64,000 nt of DNA from an uncultured Candidatus Cenarchaeum sp. (lineage in GTDB: Archaea; Thermoproteota; Nitrososphaeria; Nitrososphaerales; Nitrosopumilaceae). The DNA lies in assembly GCA_958295735.1 (NCBI GenBank), contig OY282369.1, positions 480,161 through 544,160 of the forward strand, written 5' to 3'. The position numbers and the translations under genes were made by a program. Numbering within the stretch: the stretch's first letter is position 1; each line of letters starts with the position of its first letter. Shown here in pieces: positions 41,081 to 50,213 of the stretch. Under the pieces are notes generated by a model, which saw nothing but the letters and a program-made list of their open reading frames with translations, searched no databases and was not told the origin of the DNA.

Positions 41081-42727
41081 CTACGGGAGGACCGTCACGG
41101 TGACGTACCTCGAGACGGTCGCGTCGCCGGTCGCCACGCCCAGCAGCACCTTGTGGTCGGCCGCCAGCGCCGAGAGCCGCGGCGTTATGGAGACCTCCAC
41201 GACGGCGGGATCGCCCGGGGAGGCGGCGAGCCGGTACGCGTCGGCCTCCACGGCCAGCTCGGAGAACTGCGTCGTGTCCGACGTGACCAGCGAGCCGGAG
41301 GCGGGCCCGCCCGCGGCGCTCGCGGTCACCGTCACCGTGGCCGTCTCCCCCTTCCCCACCGAGACCGCCGCGGGATCGACGACCACCTCGAACGGCGGCG
41401 GCACCGAGGTGTCCAGCACGCCTATGCGGTTCTCGACCCACTCCGTGAACCAGACCTTCTCGCCGTGTATGGCGAACCCGAAGACCTGCGCCAGGCCGCA
41501 GTCCGCCAGGCCCCCGCAGTCGCCCCACGCGGGGTTCTTCGAGGGGATCACGTACTCGACGAGCGACTGCTCTTCCGGATCGAACACGGCTATCCGGTTG
41601 GCGGTCTGCTCGTTGAACACGACGCGGCCCTCCCCGTCCACGTCCGCCCAGTACGGCCGCGTGACCGGGAGCTTTATCAGGCCGCTGGCGTTGCCGAACG
41701 CGGAGTTCGGGGGGTCGGACGTCACGTACTGGGTGAACTCCTCCGCGTCCGGATCGAACCGGAAAAAGTAGCTGCTGGACGTGTCCATTACCCACAGGGA
41801 GCCGTCGGGGGCGGCCGCGAGCCCGTTGGGCGTGGTGGCGACCGCCGGCATCTGGTACGTCTCCAAGTACCCCTCCGTGGGGAGCTCGGCGGCCGAGGGG
41901 GAGGGGGGCGCGGCCCCGGCCTCGGCGGCGTGGGCCGCGTGCGCGGCTTGGTCGAACCTGACCAGCACCACCTGGTTCTGGAAGACCCAGTTGGTGAACC
42001 ACAGGTAGCCGTCCCCGTCCACCGCGACGTCCCCCGTGAACCCGCCGTCGAGCGGGGCGCGCAGCACGGACGGGGGCGGGGGGCCGTCCCCCTGCGAGGG
42101 CGGCGCGCCCATCGCGTCGGCCCTAGCCAGCACGGGGTCGAAAAAGGCCACCTTGCCGCCGGTAAAGTCGTTCACTATGACGCGCGAGCCGTGCGCCTCG
42201 AGGCGCTGCGGGAGCGAGTCGGCCGACGGCGGGAACGTGAGCGCCTCGTACCGCCCGCCGTCTATGTGGAACTTCCACACCAGATCGTGGGCCTCGTCCG
42301 TGTACCACAGGGAGCCGTCCGGCAGGTAGTCCAGCCCCCACACCATGGAGCGGCCGGACGGCGGCCAGGACGGGTTCTCGTATTCCGTGAAGCGCTCCGA
42401 TTCCGGGTCAAACCCGGCTATTCGCCCCGTGTTGGACTGGGCGAACCAGACGGTCCCGTCGGGGGCGACCTCTATGGCGAGCGGCTGGGTGCACTCGGTC
42501 GGCACCGCGTACTCCGTCACGTACGGGGTCAACCCCGGGTCGCCGTCCCCGCCGCAGAACTGCGGCCTCTGATCGTCCGGAAAGTTGTCGGCCGGCGTCC
42601 CCGTCACGGTCATGGCCGCATCGCCGCCCGGCGGGAATATGGTCGGCATGCTGGAGGCGGTGGCCCAGAACATGAGGGAGCCGCCGAATATTACCAGGAA
42701 TATCAGCCCCTTGGTCTGCTTTTTCAA
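41081..42727 (-). CDS. Secreted Vgb-like beta-propeller protein
   Basis: 548 residues. The N-terminal signal or anchor is MKKQTKGLIFLVIFGGSLMF. The body carries propeller blades with the virginiamycin-B-lyase-like pattern (IEVAPDGTVWFAQSNTGRIAGFDPES, GLDYLPDGSLWYTDE, VAVDGDGYLWFTNW, LAAAPDGSLWVMDT), six or seven blades, then an Ig-like domain of about 110 residues (VDPAAVSVGKGETATVTVTA) to the C-terminus. The streptogramin-lyase active site has not been verified, and the domain is often non-enzymatic in archaea. A GATATAG box near 42752 precedes the ATG by about 25 bases. Likely extracytoplasmic; role unknown. Confidence 0.88.
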   Translation of the reverse strand: MKKQTKGLIFLVIFGGSLMFWATASSMPTIFPPGGDAAMTVTGTPADNFPDDQRPQFCGGDGDPGLTPYVTEYAVPTECTQPLAIEVAPDGTVWFAQSNTGRIAGFDPESERFTEYENPSWPPSGRSMVWGLDYLPDGSLWYTDEAHDLVWKFHIDGGRYEALTFPPSADSLPQRLEAHGSRVIVNDFTGGKVAFFDPVLARADAMGAPPSQGDGPPPPSVLRAPLDGGFTGDVAVDGDGYLWFTNWVFQNQVVLVRFDQAAHAAHAAEAGAAPPSPSAAELPTEGYLETYQMPAVATTPNGLAAAPDGSLWVMDTSSSYFFRFDPDAEEFTQYVTSDPPNSAFGNASGLIKLPVTRPYWADVDGEGRVVFNEQTANRIAVFDPEEQSLVEYVIPSKNPAWGDCGGLADCGLAQVFGFAIHGEKVWFTEWVENRIGVLDTSVPPPFEVVVDPAAVSVGKGETATVTVTASAAGGPASGSLVTSDTTQFSELAVEADAYRLAASPGDPAVVEVSITPRLSALAADHKVLLGVATGDATVSRYVTVTVLP

Positions 42728-42854
42728 CTGCCGGGCGCCGGCGCACGGCTATATCTTTTGATCGCAGGATCGCGCCGGCCCCCGGCGCCCCCGCCCGCCG
42801 GGGGCGCCGCGCGGGGATCGCGCCGCGCCGGCGCGGGGGGGGGCGGGAAGGCGG

Positions 42855-43211
42855 TCAGAGCAGGCGGAGGCCGCCGGTCACCCTGTCCACCACCTCGGCC
42901 GGCGCCGGCCCGAGCGAGACGCACGTGAGGGTCCCCGGCTCCAGCTGCGTGAGCCCCGCATCGGCCACCTCGCACCACGGTATCCCCAGCAGCGCGGCCC
43001 CCTTTACTATCTCGCGCGCCTCCCGCGCGTCCCCGGCCCTGACCACCACCTTGGCCTGCCCCGACCGGCGCCACTCCTCCAGCCACTCGGGGCGCGACCG
43101 CCCCGCCCGCTCGCACCCCATCACGCACGCGTGCCCCACCTGCGCGGCGATCTTGCCGCGGCCCATCCCGAGATCGGTGCGGACGGCGATCACCTGCTTC
43201 ATGCCGGCCAT
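42855..43211 (-). CDS. pth2: Peptidyl-tRNA hydrolase, archaeal type (Pth2)
   Basis: Releases tRNA from stalled peptidyl-tRNAs. 118 residues, exact family size. KQVIAVRTDLGMGRGKIAAQVGHACV holds the Pth2 catalytic and binding residues; WRRSGQAKVVVRA, GIPWCEVADAGLTQLEPGTLT and the final GPAPAEVVDRVTGGLRLL are conserved. The start at 43211 has a run AAGGTTTTTCTT about 26 bases upstream. It stands alone on the minus strand. Confidence 0.96.
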   Translation of the reverse strand: MAGMKQVIAVRTDLGMGRGKIAAQVGHACVMGCERAGRSRPEWLEEWRRSGQAKVVVRAGDAREAREIVKGAALLGIPWCEVADAGLTQLEPGTLTCVSLGPAPAEVVDRVTGGLRLL

Positions 43212-43670
43212 GCGGGCGCGGCCGGCTCCCGCAAGAAAAACCTTGGGCCCGCGCGGCCGCGCGGGGCCGGCAGCCCCCGCGTCGCGGGCGCGGCGGGGAT
43301 CGGCGGGGCCGCTTTCGCGCCCGCGGCCGGCGGGCGCGCGGCCCCGGGCGCGCGGCCGCCCCCGCGGGGGGCGGGGCGCCGCCGGGCGGCCGCGGGCCGG
43401 ATGCCGCCGGATGCCAGGCGGGGCGGGCCGGCGCGATCGCGGCGCGGAGAACGGTGCCGGCGGCGGCGCGCGGCCGGCGGCGGCCCGGGCGCGGCCGCCC
43501 CGGCCCGCGGGCCGCGGCCCCGATGCGCGCGGCGGTTCCCCTTTCGGGAGCCGGCGCCCCGGCCCTCCGCATCCCCCCCGCGCCTCGTAGGCATCGCGCG
43601 GGCCGGGGCGCGTCTCGAATGCGGATTCGCGGGGCCGGCGGGGCGCGGGCCCGCGCCGCGCCGGCCGGCG
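43212..43670. repeat. GC-rich spacer with a family A copy and a family B-like promoter segment
   Basis: At 43230-43350, read on the minus strand, the family A order (GCGGGCGCGAAAGCGG, then a GCCGATCC centre) is recognisable. At 43600-43665 a CGGATTCGCGG...GCGGGCGCGGGCCCGCG-type palindrome like the one before sucC ends close to the TATA box of the next gene. Open frames in between are compositionally uninformative. Nothing else was seen. Confidence 0.5.
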
Positions 43671-43704
43671 CTAGGTAGATAACGCGCGGGCGCCTCCTCC
43701 GCCC

Positions 43705-44895
43705 GTGGGTTACGACGTCGTGGTGGCCGGCGGCGGGATAGCCGGGCTGCTCTGCGCCAGGGAGATCGCCTCGCGGGGGCACGGCGTGCTGGTGGCCGAG
43801 GAGGGCCACGAGGTGGGCACCCCCGAGCACTGCGGCGGGCTGGCCAGCATCGCGGGCTTGGACGAGATGGGCCTCGCGCACGGGGCGGGGGAGGGCGGCC
43901 ACGCCATAGCGTCGGCGCTCGTCGCCTCCCCCTCGGGAAAAGAGGTGGAGATCGGCGCGGCCAGGCAGGGCGTCCTGGAGCTGGACAGGCGCGGCCTGGA
44001 CAAGACGGCCGCCCGCCAGGCCGCCCGGAGCGGCGCGGAGATCAGGACGGGCGCCGCGTTCAGGAGGAGGGAGGGGGGCGCGGCCACCGTGGGGAGGGAG
44101 GAGGTCGGCTGCAGGATAGTGGTGGATGCCAGGGGAGCCCACGCGGCGATGCGGCGGGACGGGTCCGGGGCGATCCCCGCGGCCCAGTACGAGGTGCACG
44201 CGGACTGGATAAGGGGCGGGAGGGTGGAGGTGCTGCTGGATGCCGAAAAGTACCCGGGGTTCTTCGCGTGGGTCATCCCGTCCGCCCGCGGCGGGGGGAG
44301 GGTCGGCGCGGCGGGCAGGGGGATAAACGCGGGCGCGGCCCTGGAGGCCCTCCTGGAGTCGAGGGGCCGCTTTTCGGTGACCCGGAAGGTCTTCGCCCCC
44401 GTCTGGGTGGGCGGCCCCCTGGAGGCCGTCCGCGGCGACACCGTGGCCGTCGGGGACGCCGCCGGCCAGGCAAAGCCGACCACCGCCGGCGGGATATTCT
44501 CGTGCGGGATGGGGGGCGTCCTCGCCGGGAGGGCCATATCCGCGTACCTGGACTCGGGCGACAGGAAAGACCTGCTGGCGTACGAGAGGGCGTGGAAGGG
44601 CCGGTTCGGGGCCGAGTTCGGCAGGCAGCTGGCGGCCAGGCGCGCGCTGGAAAACCTCGACAACGCGGCCCTCGAGGGGCTGTTCGCGGCGATCGCGCCG
44701 GGCCTGGCGCGCGAGGTCTCCGGGAGCGGCGACTTTGACTTCCACGCCGCGTCCATCGCGAAGCTGCTGGGGATCAGGGGGGTGCTGGGCGCCGCCAAGG
44801 CCGTCCTGGGCGGGAAGATCCGGGGGGCGGTCCGGCCGGGGCCGGCGCGCGCTTCCCCCCCGCCCCGCCGCGCGGGGCCGCCCGGCAAGGTATAA
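43705..44895 (+). CDS. Geranylgeranyl reductase family flavoprotein
   Basis: FAD-dependent reductase family that saturates isoprenoid chains of archaeal lipids or quinones. 396 residues. The FAD motif is [18 protein letters not shown], followed by the family HCGGLAS segment and the second FAD contact [28 protein letters not shown] and [12 protein letters not shown] are typical of the substrate-binding part. The C-terminal end is a basic Pro/Ala tail. The GTG at 43705 is 27 bases from a GTAGATAAC box (43674-43682). The substrate (membrane lipid precursor or menaquinone) is not determined by sequence. Confidence 0.9.
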   Translation: MGYDVVVAGGGIAGLLCAREIASRGHGVLVAEEGHEVGTPEHCGGLASIAGLDEMGLAHGAGEGGHAIASALVASPSGKEVEIGAARQGVLELDRRGLDKTAARQAARSGAEIRTGAAFRRREGGAATVGREEVGCRIVVDARGAHAAMRRDGSGAIPAAQYEVHADWIRGGRVEVLLDAEKYPGFFAWVIPSARGGGRVGAAGRGINAGAALEALLESRGRFSVTRKVFAPVWVGGPLEAVRGDTVAVGDAAGQAKPTTAGGIFSCGMGGVLAGRAISAYLDSGDRKDLLAYERAWKGRFGAEFGRQLAARRALENLDNAALEGLFAAIAPGLAREVSGSGDFDFHAASIAKLLGIRGVLGAAKAVLGGKIRGAVRPGPARASPPPRRAGPPGKV

Positions 44896-44921
44896 ATCGT
44901 GCCGGCGCCGGTTCGCGCCAC

Positions 44922-45104
44922 ATGTCGTCGTCGGCGATATCGCTTCCCGTGTGCAGCTGCTGCAGGAGGCCGGTCATGCCCAACGACAAGTGCGTAAAGT
45001 TCCACTGCCCGAGCTGCGGGGAGGACCTCGTGTGGAGGTGCCAGAGCTGCAGGGAGGCCGCCCGCGGGTACGAGTGCGGGTCGTGCGGTTTCGCGGGGCC
45101 CTGA
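44922..45104 (+). CDS. Zinc-ribbon RNA-binding-type protein (COG2888-like)
   Basis: 60 residues with four CxxC knuckles: CSCC, CPSC, CQSC and CGSC, making two zinc ribbons. This is the small archaeal protein annotated elsewhere as a predicted Zn-ribbon RNA-binding protein involved in translation. A GGTATAAATC box (44887-44896) is centred about 29 bases before the ATG. The EF-1beta gene starts 2 bases after its stop, so the two form a translation-related operon. Confidence 0.9.
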   Translation: MSSSAISLPVCSCCRRPVMPNDKCVKFHCPSCGEDLVWRCQSCREAARGYECGSCGFAGP

Positions 45105-45106
45105 CC

Positions 45107-45388
45107 ATGGCGCAGCTGCTCATAGTCGCGAAGATACTCCCGGGGGGGCCGGAGGTCGACCTGGACCGGCTGGCCGCGGACGTCGGCAGCTCGCTGAAGG
45201 ACGGCATCTCCATGAGGAGCCACCGCAAGGAGCCGCTGGCGTTCGGGATCCATTTCATAAGGGCCGAGTTCGTCCTGGACGACAGGGAGGGGCAGATGGA
45301 CTCGCTGGAGGGCTCCGTCAGGTCGTGCGCGGGGGCCGGCGAGTTCGAGGTGCTCAACATGAGCCGCATGTCCGTGGACATGAAGTAG
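45107..45388 (+). CDS. ef1b: Elongation factor 1-beta
   Basis: Guanine-nucleotide exchange factor for aEF-1alpha. 93 residues. [20 protein letters not shown] is the first strand-helix, [19 protein letters not shown] the central strands, and [10 protein letters not shown] the last strand, as in archaeal EF-1beta. The ATG is 2 bases after the zinc-ribbon stop; no separate promoter. Confidence 0.95.
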   Translation: MAQLLIVAKILPGGPEVDLDRLAADVGSSLKDGISMRSHRKEPLAFGIHFIRAEFVLDDREGQMDSLEGSVRSCAGAGEFEVLNMSRMSVDMK

Positions 45389-45502
45389 CGGCCGGTCGTA
45401 TGGCATCTCGCGTGCGCGGCGCTGCGGGCAGGGGCCGCCGGCGGCAGGGGGGTGCCGGGCTCGGCGCGCGGTAGCGGCGGGGGCGGGGGCCGCCCCGTCC
45501 GG

Positions 45503-47680
45503 ATGAGGGTGGCCGAGGCCAAGCGGAGGGACGTGGGGAAAAAGAGGGCCCGCGTGGGCCCCGAGGCCATGGGCAGGCTCGGGGCGGCGGCCGGCGATGC
45601 CGTCCTGATAGTGGGGCCGCGATCGGGATCCAGTTGCGCCGCGGCGTGGCCGGCCGACGAGGACGGCAGGGGCGGGGACACGATACGGATAGACGGCCAG
45701 ACCAGGAGGAGCGCGGGGGCCGCCGTGAACGACGCCGTGGAGGTCAGCAGGGTCGATGCCAGGCCCGCCAGGTCCGCCCTGCTGTCCAGGGAGGGCGGCG
45801 GGGCGGCGGCCGCCGCCGACGGCGAGTTCGCCGAGTTCGTGAAGGGCAGGCTGAAGGGCGTGCCGGTCACCGAGGGGGACGAGATCTCCGTGACCGTGCT
45901 CGGCGACCCCATGGACTTCCGCGTCGGCGCCACCGTCCCCGGCGGGGTGGTCGAGATAGTCGCGGCGACCGGCCTGGAGATACGGGACCCGGAGGATGCG
46001 CGGCCGGCCGCCGCGGGGGGCGGCCGCGGGGCCACCTACGAGGAGGTCGGCGGGCTGGGCGCCGAGATCAGGGCGATGAGGGAGATAGTGGAGCTGCCCC
46101 TGCGCCACCCCGAGCTGTTCGGCAGGCTGGGCGTCGAGCCGCACAGCGGCATACTGCTGTACGGGCCGCCGGGCTGCGGCAAGACCCTGATCGCCAGGGT
46201 GCTGGCGGGCGAGTCAGGGGCGAGCATGCACCTGATAAGCGGGCCGGAGATAATGAACAAGTACTACGGGGAGACCGAGGCCAGGCTGCGCGGCATATTC
46301 AAGGAGGCGAAGGACAACTCCCCGGGGATAATATTCATAGACGAGATCGACGCCATAGCGCCCAAGAGGGAGGAGGCGCACGGGGACGTCGAGAAGAGGG
46401 TCGTGGCGCAGCTGCTCTCCCTCATGGACGGCCTCACCGACAGGGGCAACGTCGTGGTGCTCGGCGCGACGAACAGGCCTGGCAGCGTCGATCCGGCGCT
46501 GCGCAGGCCCGGCAGGTTCGACAGGGAGGTGGAGATCTCCGTGCCCAACGAGGACGGCAGGCTGGAGGTGCTCCAGATACACACCCGCGGGATGCCCGTG
46601 GCCGGGGATGCCGACCTGGCGGGGCTGGCCGCCGAGCTGCACGGCTACACGGGGGCGGACATCAAGTCGCTGTGCAGGGAGGCCGCCATGAAGGCGGTGC
46701 GGCGCTACCTGCCGGAGATCGACCTGGAGACCGACAGGATCCCGGCGGGCGTCCTGCGGTCGATGGAGGTGAGGCTCGGCGACTTCCGCGAGGCGATGCA
46801 CGAGGTAGTCCCGACCGCGATGCGCGAGTTCTACGTGGAGCGCCCCAAGGTGTGGTGGTCCGGCGTGGGCGGGCTGGACGGGGCCAAGGAGGCCCTCAGG
46901 GACAGCCTCATGGCGGCCGTGCGCGACCCGTCGCGGTTCGCCCGCATGGGCGTCAGGGCCCCGCGGGGCGCCCTCATATACGGGCCGCCGGGCTGCGGCA
47001 AGTCGCTGCTGGCGAGGGCCCTGGCCAGCGAGAGCGGGGCCAGCGTGATGCTGGTCAGGGGGCACGAGATACTCTCCAAGTGGGTGGGCGAGTCCGAAAA
47101 GGCCGTCAGGGAGGTGTTCAGGAAGGCAAAGGCGGCGTCGCCGTGCGTGGTCGTGTTCGACGAGCTGGACTCGCTGGCCGGGCCCAGGGAGGCGGGGGGC
47201 CCCGGCGGCGGGTCCGGCGGCGGGGCCGTGCTCGGCCAGCTGCTCACCGAGATGGACGACTCGGCCCCGTCCAGCGTCTGCGTGGTGGGCGTGACCAGCA
47301 GGCCCGACCTGCTGGACGGGTCGCTGCTCCGGGCGGGCAGGCTCGACCTCGCGGTGTACGCCGGCCCGCCGGACGAGGCAGGCAGGCTGGAGATAGCGGG
47401 AATACTCGCGGCCGGGATGCCGCTGGCCGACGACGTCCGCCTCGGGGAGGTGGCGGCCCGCACGGGCGGCTTCACGGGGGCCGACCTGTCGGCCCTGTGC
47501 AGGGAGGCGGCCATATGCGCCATGCGGCGCGACGACGAGAAGGTGGGCGCGGCGGACTTTGAGGCCGCGTTGGGCAGGATCCGCCCGTCGGTGACCGAGG
47601 AGGCGAGGCGGTGGTACGACGCCGCGAGGGACGGGATGGGCGCGGTGCCAAAGTCTTTAGATAGCCGGTTCTACGGGTGA
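45503..47680 (+). CDS. Cdc48/VAT-type AAA+ ATPase
   Basis: Tandem AAA unfoldase feeding proteins to degradation or remodelling. 725 residues. The N-terminal double-psi-barrel domain is diverged (VAEAKRRDVGKKRARVGPEAM). D1: Walker A GPPGCGKTLIARV, Walker B GIIFIDEIDAI, sensor LGATNRP, Arg fingers RRPGRFDRE. D2: Walker A GPPGCGKSLLAR, pore segment SKWVGESEKAV, Walker B CVVVFDELDSLAG, and RAGRLDLAVY where RPGRxD is usual. Both ATPase sites look complete. The ATG at 45503 begins the conserved N-domain strand; in-frame upstream codons are Gly/Arg filler. The next gene begins 5 bases after the stop. Confidence 0.93.
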   Translation: MRVAEAKRRDVGKKRARVGPEAMGRLGAAAGDAVLIVGPRSGSSCAAAWPADEDGRGGDTIRIDGQTRRSAGAAVNDAVEVSRVDARPARSALLSREGGGAAAAADGEFAEFVKGRLKGVPVTEGDEISVTVLGDPMDFRVGATVPGGVVEIVAATGLEIRDPEDARPAAAGGGRGATYEEVGGLGAEIRAMREIVELPLRHPELFGRLGVEPHSGILLYGPPGCGKTLIARVLAGESGASMHLISGPEIMNKYYGETEARLRGIFKEAKDNSPGIIFIDEIDAIAPKREEAHGDVEKRVVAQLLSLMDGLTDRGNVVVLGATNRPGSVDPALRRPGRFDREVEISVPNEDGRLEVLQIHTRGMPVAGDADLAGLAAELHGYTGADIKSLCREAAMKAVRRYLPEIDLETDRIPAGVLRSMEVRLGDFREAMHEVVPTAMREFYVERPKVWWSGVGGLDGAKEALRDSLMAAVRDPSRFARMGVRAPRGALIYGPPGCGKSLLARALASESGASVMLVRGHEILSKWVGESEKAVREVFRKAKAASPCVVVFDELDSLAGPREAGGPGGGSGGGAVLGQLLTEMDDSAPSSVCVVGVTSRPDLLDGSLLRAGRLDLAVYAGPPDEAGRLEIAGILAAGMPLADDVRLGEVAARTGGFTGADLSALCREAAICAMRRDDEKVGAADFEAALGRIRPSVTEEARRWYDAARDGMGAVPKSLDSRFYG

Positions 47681-47684
47681 GCGC

Positions 47685-47981
47685 GTGTCCCCGCTGCCCC
47701 CCAGGAATGCCATACACGAGAAGATCGTCGAGGCCGGATCGCTCACCGACGTGGAGCTGGCCAAGGCCATGGCCAAGGACGGCATGGTGCTGCCCGAGGA
47801 CAGGCTGAACAAGACCCTCCTGGACCTGGAGATACTGGGGCTGGCCAAGGTGTACTGGCTCACCAAGGACACGCGCAGGATAGAGGCCGTCTCCCAGGCG
47901 GGCGACTCCGAGGACGAGGTAGACGCCCAGGGCAGGGAAGCCGGCGAGAGGGACTACGAGGCGAGCTTTCCCGGCGCGTGA
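47685..47981 (+). CDS. Small winged-helix-like protein, 98 residues
   Basis: PPRNAIHEKIVEAGSLTDVELAKAMAKDGMVLPEDRLNKTLLDLEILGLAKVYWLTKDTRRIEAV has the helix pattern and beta-wing of a winged helix-turn-helix (H1 IHEKIVEAG, H2 TDVELAKAMA, H3 LNKTLLDLEILG), followed by an acidic tail. A TCTTTAGATAG box at 47653-47663 inside the Cdc48 3' end is centred 27 bases before the GTG start, so it can be transcribed separately. It might regulate transcription or help assemble a complex; no partner is evident. Confidence 0.75.
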   Translation: MSPLPPRNAIHEKIVEAGSLTDVELAKAMAKDGMVLPEDRLNKTLLDLEILGLAKVYWLTKDTRRIEAVSQAGDSEDEVDAQGREAGERDYEASFPGA

Positions 47982-48079
47982 CCGGGCGGGGGCCCGCGGG
48001 GCGGGCGGGGGAGGGCGCGTTTTCGGCTTCCGGCGCGGGCGGGATGCGGCGGCGCCGCGGGGCGGGCGGGATATCGCGG

Positions 48080-48523
48080 TCAGTACAGGCCGGCGGCCTC
48101 TTCCTTCAGGCCGTCCGCGTCCCCGTCCCCGCCGCACTTGGCCAGGTGCGAGTACAGGGCGTATTTCAGGACCTTGAGCGAGAGCAGGGCGCACTTTATC
48201 CGCACGGCCTGCAGGTTCTCGAGGCCCAGCTCGGCGAGCACGTCGTCCTTGCCTATCAGCCTGGCCTCGTGGACGGTCTTGCCCTTGGCCGCCTCGGTCA
48301 GCACGGACGAGCACGCCATGCAGATGGCGCATCCCTTGCCGTCGAACTTTATGTCGGATATCCGCTCCCCGTCGAGCCTCAGGTGCACCTCGATGCTGTC
48401 GCCGCACAGGGGGTTGGAGTCGTGGTGCGTGGCGTCGGGGCTGTCCATCTTCCCGTAGTTGAGCGGGTTCCGCGAATAGTCGACTATCATCTCGTGGTAT
48501 ATGCCGGCGTTGCCGCTACTCAA
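48080..48523 (-). CDS. sufU: Fe-S cluster scaffold SufU/IscU-like
   Basis: 147 residues, last gene of the suf operon. Scaffold cysteines: NPLCGDSIEV (Cys 40), GKGCAICMACSS (Cys near 65) and RIKCALLSLKVL (Cys near 110). The usual second motif is GCAISTAS; here two extra Cys are present, possibly modifying cluster binding. The start overlaps the sufS stop by 8 bases. SufU proteins either scaffold clusters or accept sulfur from SufS; both need these Cys. Confidence 0.93.
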   Translation of the reverse strand: MSSGNAGIYHEMIVDYSRNPLNYGKMDSPDATHHDSNPLCGDSIEVHLRLDGERISDIKFDGKGCAICMACSSVLTEAAKGKTVHEARLIGKDDVLAELGLENLQAVRIKCALLSLKVLKYALYSHLAKCGGDGDADGLKEEAAGLY

Positions 48524-49853
48524 GCTTGAACAGCTCCGCCACCCTGTCCAGCGCGCGGACCAGCGCGTCCACGTCCCCCCGCGTGTTGTACACGTAAAAG
48601 CTGGCCCTGTTCGTCGCGGCCACGTCCAGCCTCTCCATCAGGATCTGCGCGCAGTGGTGGCCCGATCGTATGGCCACCCCCTCGCCGTCGACGATCTGCG
48701 CCACGTCGTGCGGGTGGACGTCGGCGAAGTTGAACGATATTACGCCGCCGGTCCTCGAGGCGTCGCGCGGGCCGTACACGGCGATCCCCCTCACCGCCGA
48801 GATCTTTTCCAGCGCGTACCGCGTGAGCTCCTCCTCGTGCCGCCTGACGTTGTCCATGCCCAGGCCCTCCAGGTAGTCGACCGCGGCCCCCAGCCCCACC
48901 ACGTCCGCGATGCTCGGCGTGCCGGCCTCGAACTTGTACGGCAGGTCGTTCCACGTCGAGCCCGACTTGCGGACCTCGCGGATCATGTCGCCGCCCCCGT
49001 GGAACGGCGCCATCGACTCCAGCGCCTCCTTCTTGGCCCACAGGACCCCCACGCCCGTCGGGCCGAGCATCTTGTGGCCCGAAAAGGCGAAAAAGTCGCA
49101 CCCCAGCGCCCGCACGTCCACCCGCATGTGGGGGACGGCCTGCGCGCCGTCGACCAGGGTGGCGGCCCCCGCCTCCCCGCACGCGCGCACGATGCGGGCG
49201 GCATCGGTTATGGTGCCCAGCACGTTGGAGACGAGGCTGAACGCCACGAGCTTCACTCCGCCGCCTGCCAGGTAGCGCTCCAGCTGCCCCAGATCGAGCT
49301 CGCCGCTGCCCGCGTCCACGTCCACGTATTCCAGGCGCGCCCCCTTCTCCTCGGCCAGGAGCTGCCACGGGACTATGTTGCTGTGGTGCTCGTATTCCGT
49401 GGTCACTATGACGTCGCCCTTTCCCACGTTCGCGCGGCCCCACGAGTGCGCCACCAGGTTGATCGCCTCGGTGGTCCCCCGCACGAACACGATCTCCTCG
49501 CGGCGCGGCGCGTTGACGAAGCGGGCTATCCTTTCCCTGGCCGACTCGTACGCCTCCGTGGACTCCTCGGCGAGGGCGTACACGGCGCGGTGCGTGTTGG
49601 CGTTGCTGTTCCTGTAATAGTCCGAGACCGCGTCTATCACGGCGGAGGGCTTTTGCGTGGTGGACGCGTTGTCCAGGTAGACGAGCGGCTTGCCGCCGCG
49701 CACCGTCCTGCCCAGCACGGGAAAGTCCCGCCGCACCTCCTCGGCCGAGAACCCGCCGGCGCGCCGCATCTCCTGCCGCGCGAGGAGGCCGGAAGCGGCG
49801 GGGGCGGGCGGGGGCGGCGCGGCCGCCGCGATCCCGTCACCCCCGCCGCCCAA
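48516..49853 (-). CDS. sufS: Cysteine desulfurase SufS
   Basis: PLP enzyme delivering sulfur from cysteine. Up to 445 residues; a start at the ATG 49769 (MRRAGGFSAEEV) would give the usual 417. YLDNASTTQKP is the N-terminal signature, the PLP contacts are TEYEHHSNIVPW and LVDGAQAVPHM, the PLP Lys is in FAFSGHKMLGPTG, and the active Cys in RSGHHCAQILMERL. The Ala/Pro-rich first 28 residues are doubtful. It lies between the Rieske protein and SufU with no room for promoters, in a sufB-sufD-Rieske-sufS-sufU operon. Confidence 0.95.
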   Translation of the reverse strand: MGGGGDGIAAAAPPPPAPAASGLLARQEMRRAGGFSAEEVRRDFPVLGRTVRGGKPLVYLDNASTTQKPSAVIDAVSDYYRNSNANTHRAVYALAEESTEAYESARERIARFVNAPRREEIVFVRGTTEAINLVAHSWGRANVGKGDVIVTTEYEHHSNIVPWQLLAEEKGARLEYVDVDAGSGELDLGQLERYLAGGGVKLVAFSLVSNVLGTITDAARIVRACGEAGAATLVDGAQAVPHMRVDVRALGCDFFAFSGHKMLGPTGVGVLWAKKEALESMAPFHGGGDMIREVRKSGSTWNDLPYKFEAGTPSIADVVGLGAAVDYLEGLGMDNVRRHEEELTRYALEKISAVRGIAVYGPRDASRTGGVISFNFADVHPHDVAQIVDGEGVAIRSGHHCAQILMERLDVAATNRASFYVYNTRGDVDALVRALDRVAELFKLE

Positions 49854-49856
49854 CGC

Positions 49857-50213
49857 CTATACCTCCGCGAAGATCTCGCCGCCGTCTATTTTAACATTGT
49901 AAGTGCGCAGCGGCTCTTTTGCCGGCGGGTTGCGCGGGGCGCCGCTCTCCAGGTCGAACTCGGAGAGGTGGAGCGGGCAGCGGACGCCCCCCGGCCCGAG
50001 GAACCCGTTGGAGAGGTCGGCGTCCTCGTGCGTGCACGCGGCATCGGCCGCGAAGAGCTTCCCGCCGTACGCGCACACGAGTATGCGGCGGCCGCCCTCC
50101 ACGTCGAACGCCTCCATCCGCCCCTCGCCTATGCTGCCTTCCCCGCACAGCCGCACCCACCTGCCGCCCGTCCCCGCATCACCTGTACTTGTAGTGCTGC
50201 TCGATCTCGGCAT
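49857..50213 (-). CDS. Rieske-type 2Fe-2S ferredoxin
   Basis: Up to 118 residues. The Rieske cluster ligands are CTHEDADLSNG (Cys-x-His) and VRCPLHLSEFD (Cys-x-x-His), as in soluble Rieske ferredoxins of the NirD/biphenyl type. The start at 50213 would overlap sufD by 35 bases; a GTG a few residues before RLCGEGSIGEG is an alternative. Its place inside the suf operon implies electron supply to, or dependence on, Fe-S assembly. Soluble, no membrane segment. Confidence 0.9.
   Translation of the reverse strand: MPRSSSTTSTGDAGTGGRWVRLCGEGSIGEGRMEAFDVEGGRRILVCAYGGKLFAADAACTHEDADLSNGFLGPGGVRCPLHLSEFDLESGAPRNPPAKEPLRTYNVKIDGGEIFAEV

Noticed and set aside
45402-45476. Short frame MASRVRGAAGRG between EF-1beta and Cdc48
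   Set aside because: 24 codons of Arg/Gly/Ala with no promoter or conservation clue.
46960-47360. Possible loss of Arg fingers in the second AAA domain of the Cdc48-like protein
   Set aside because: RAGRLDLAVY keeps both Arg residues; only the Pro between them is Ala, so there is no basis for calling the site dead.
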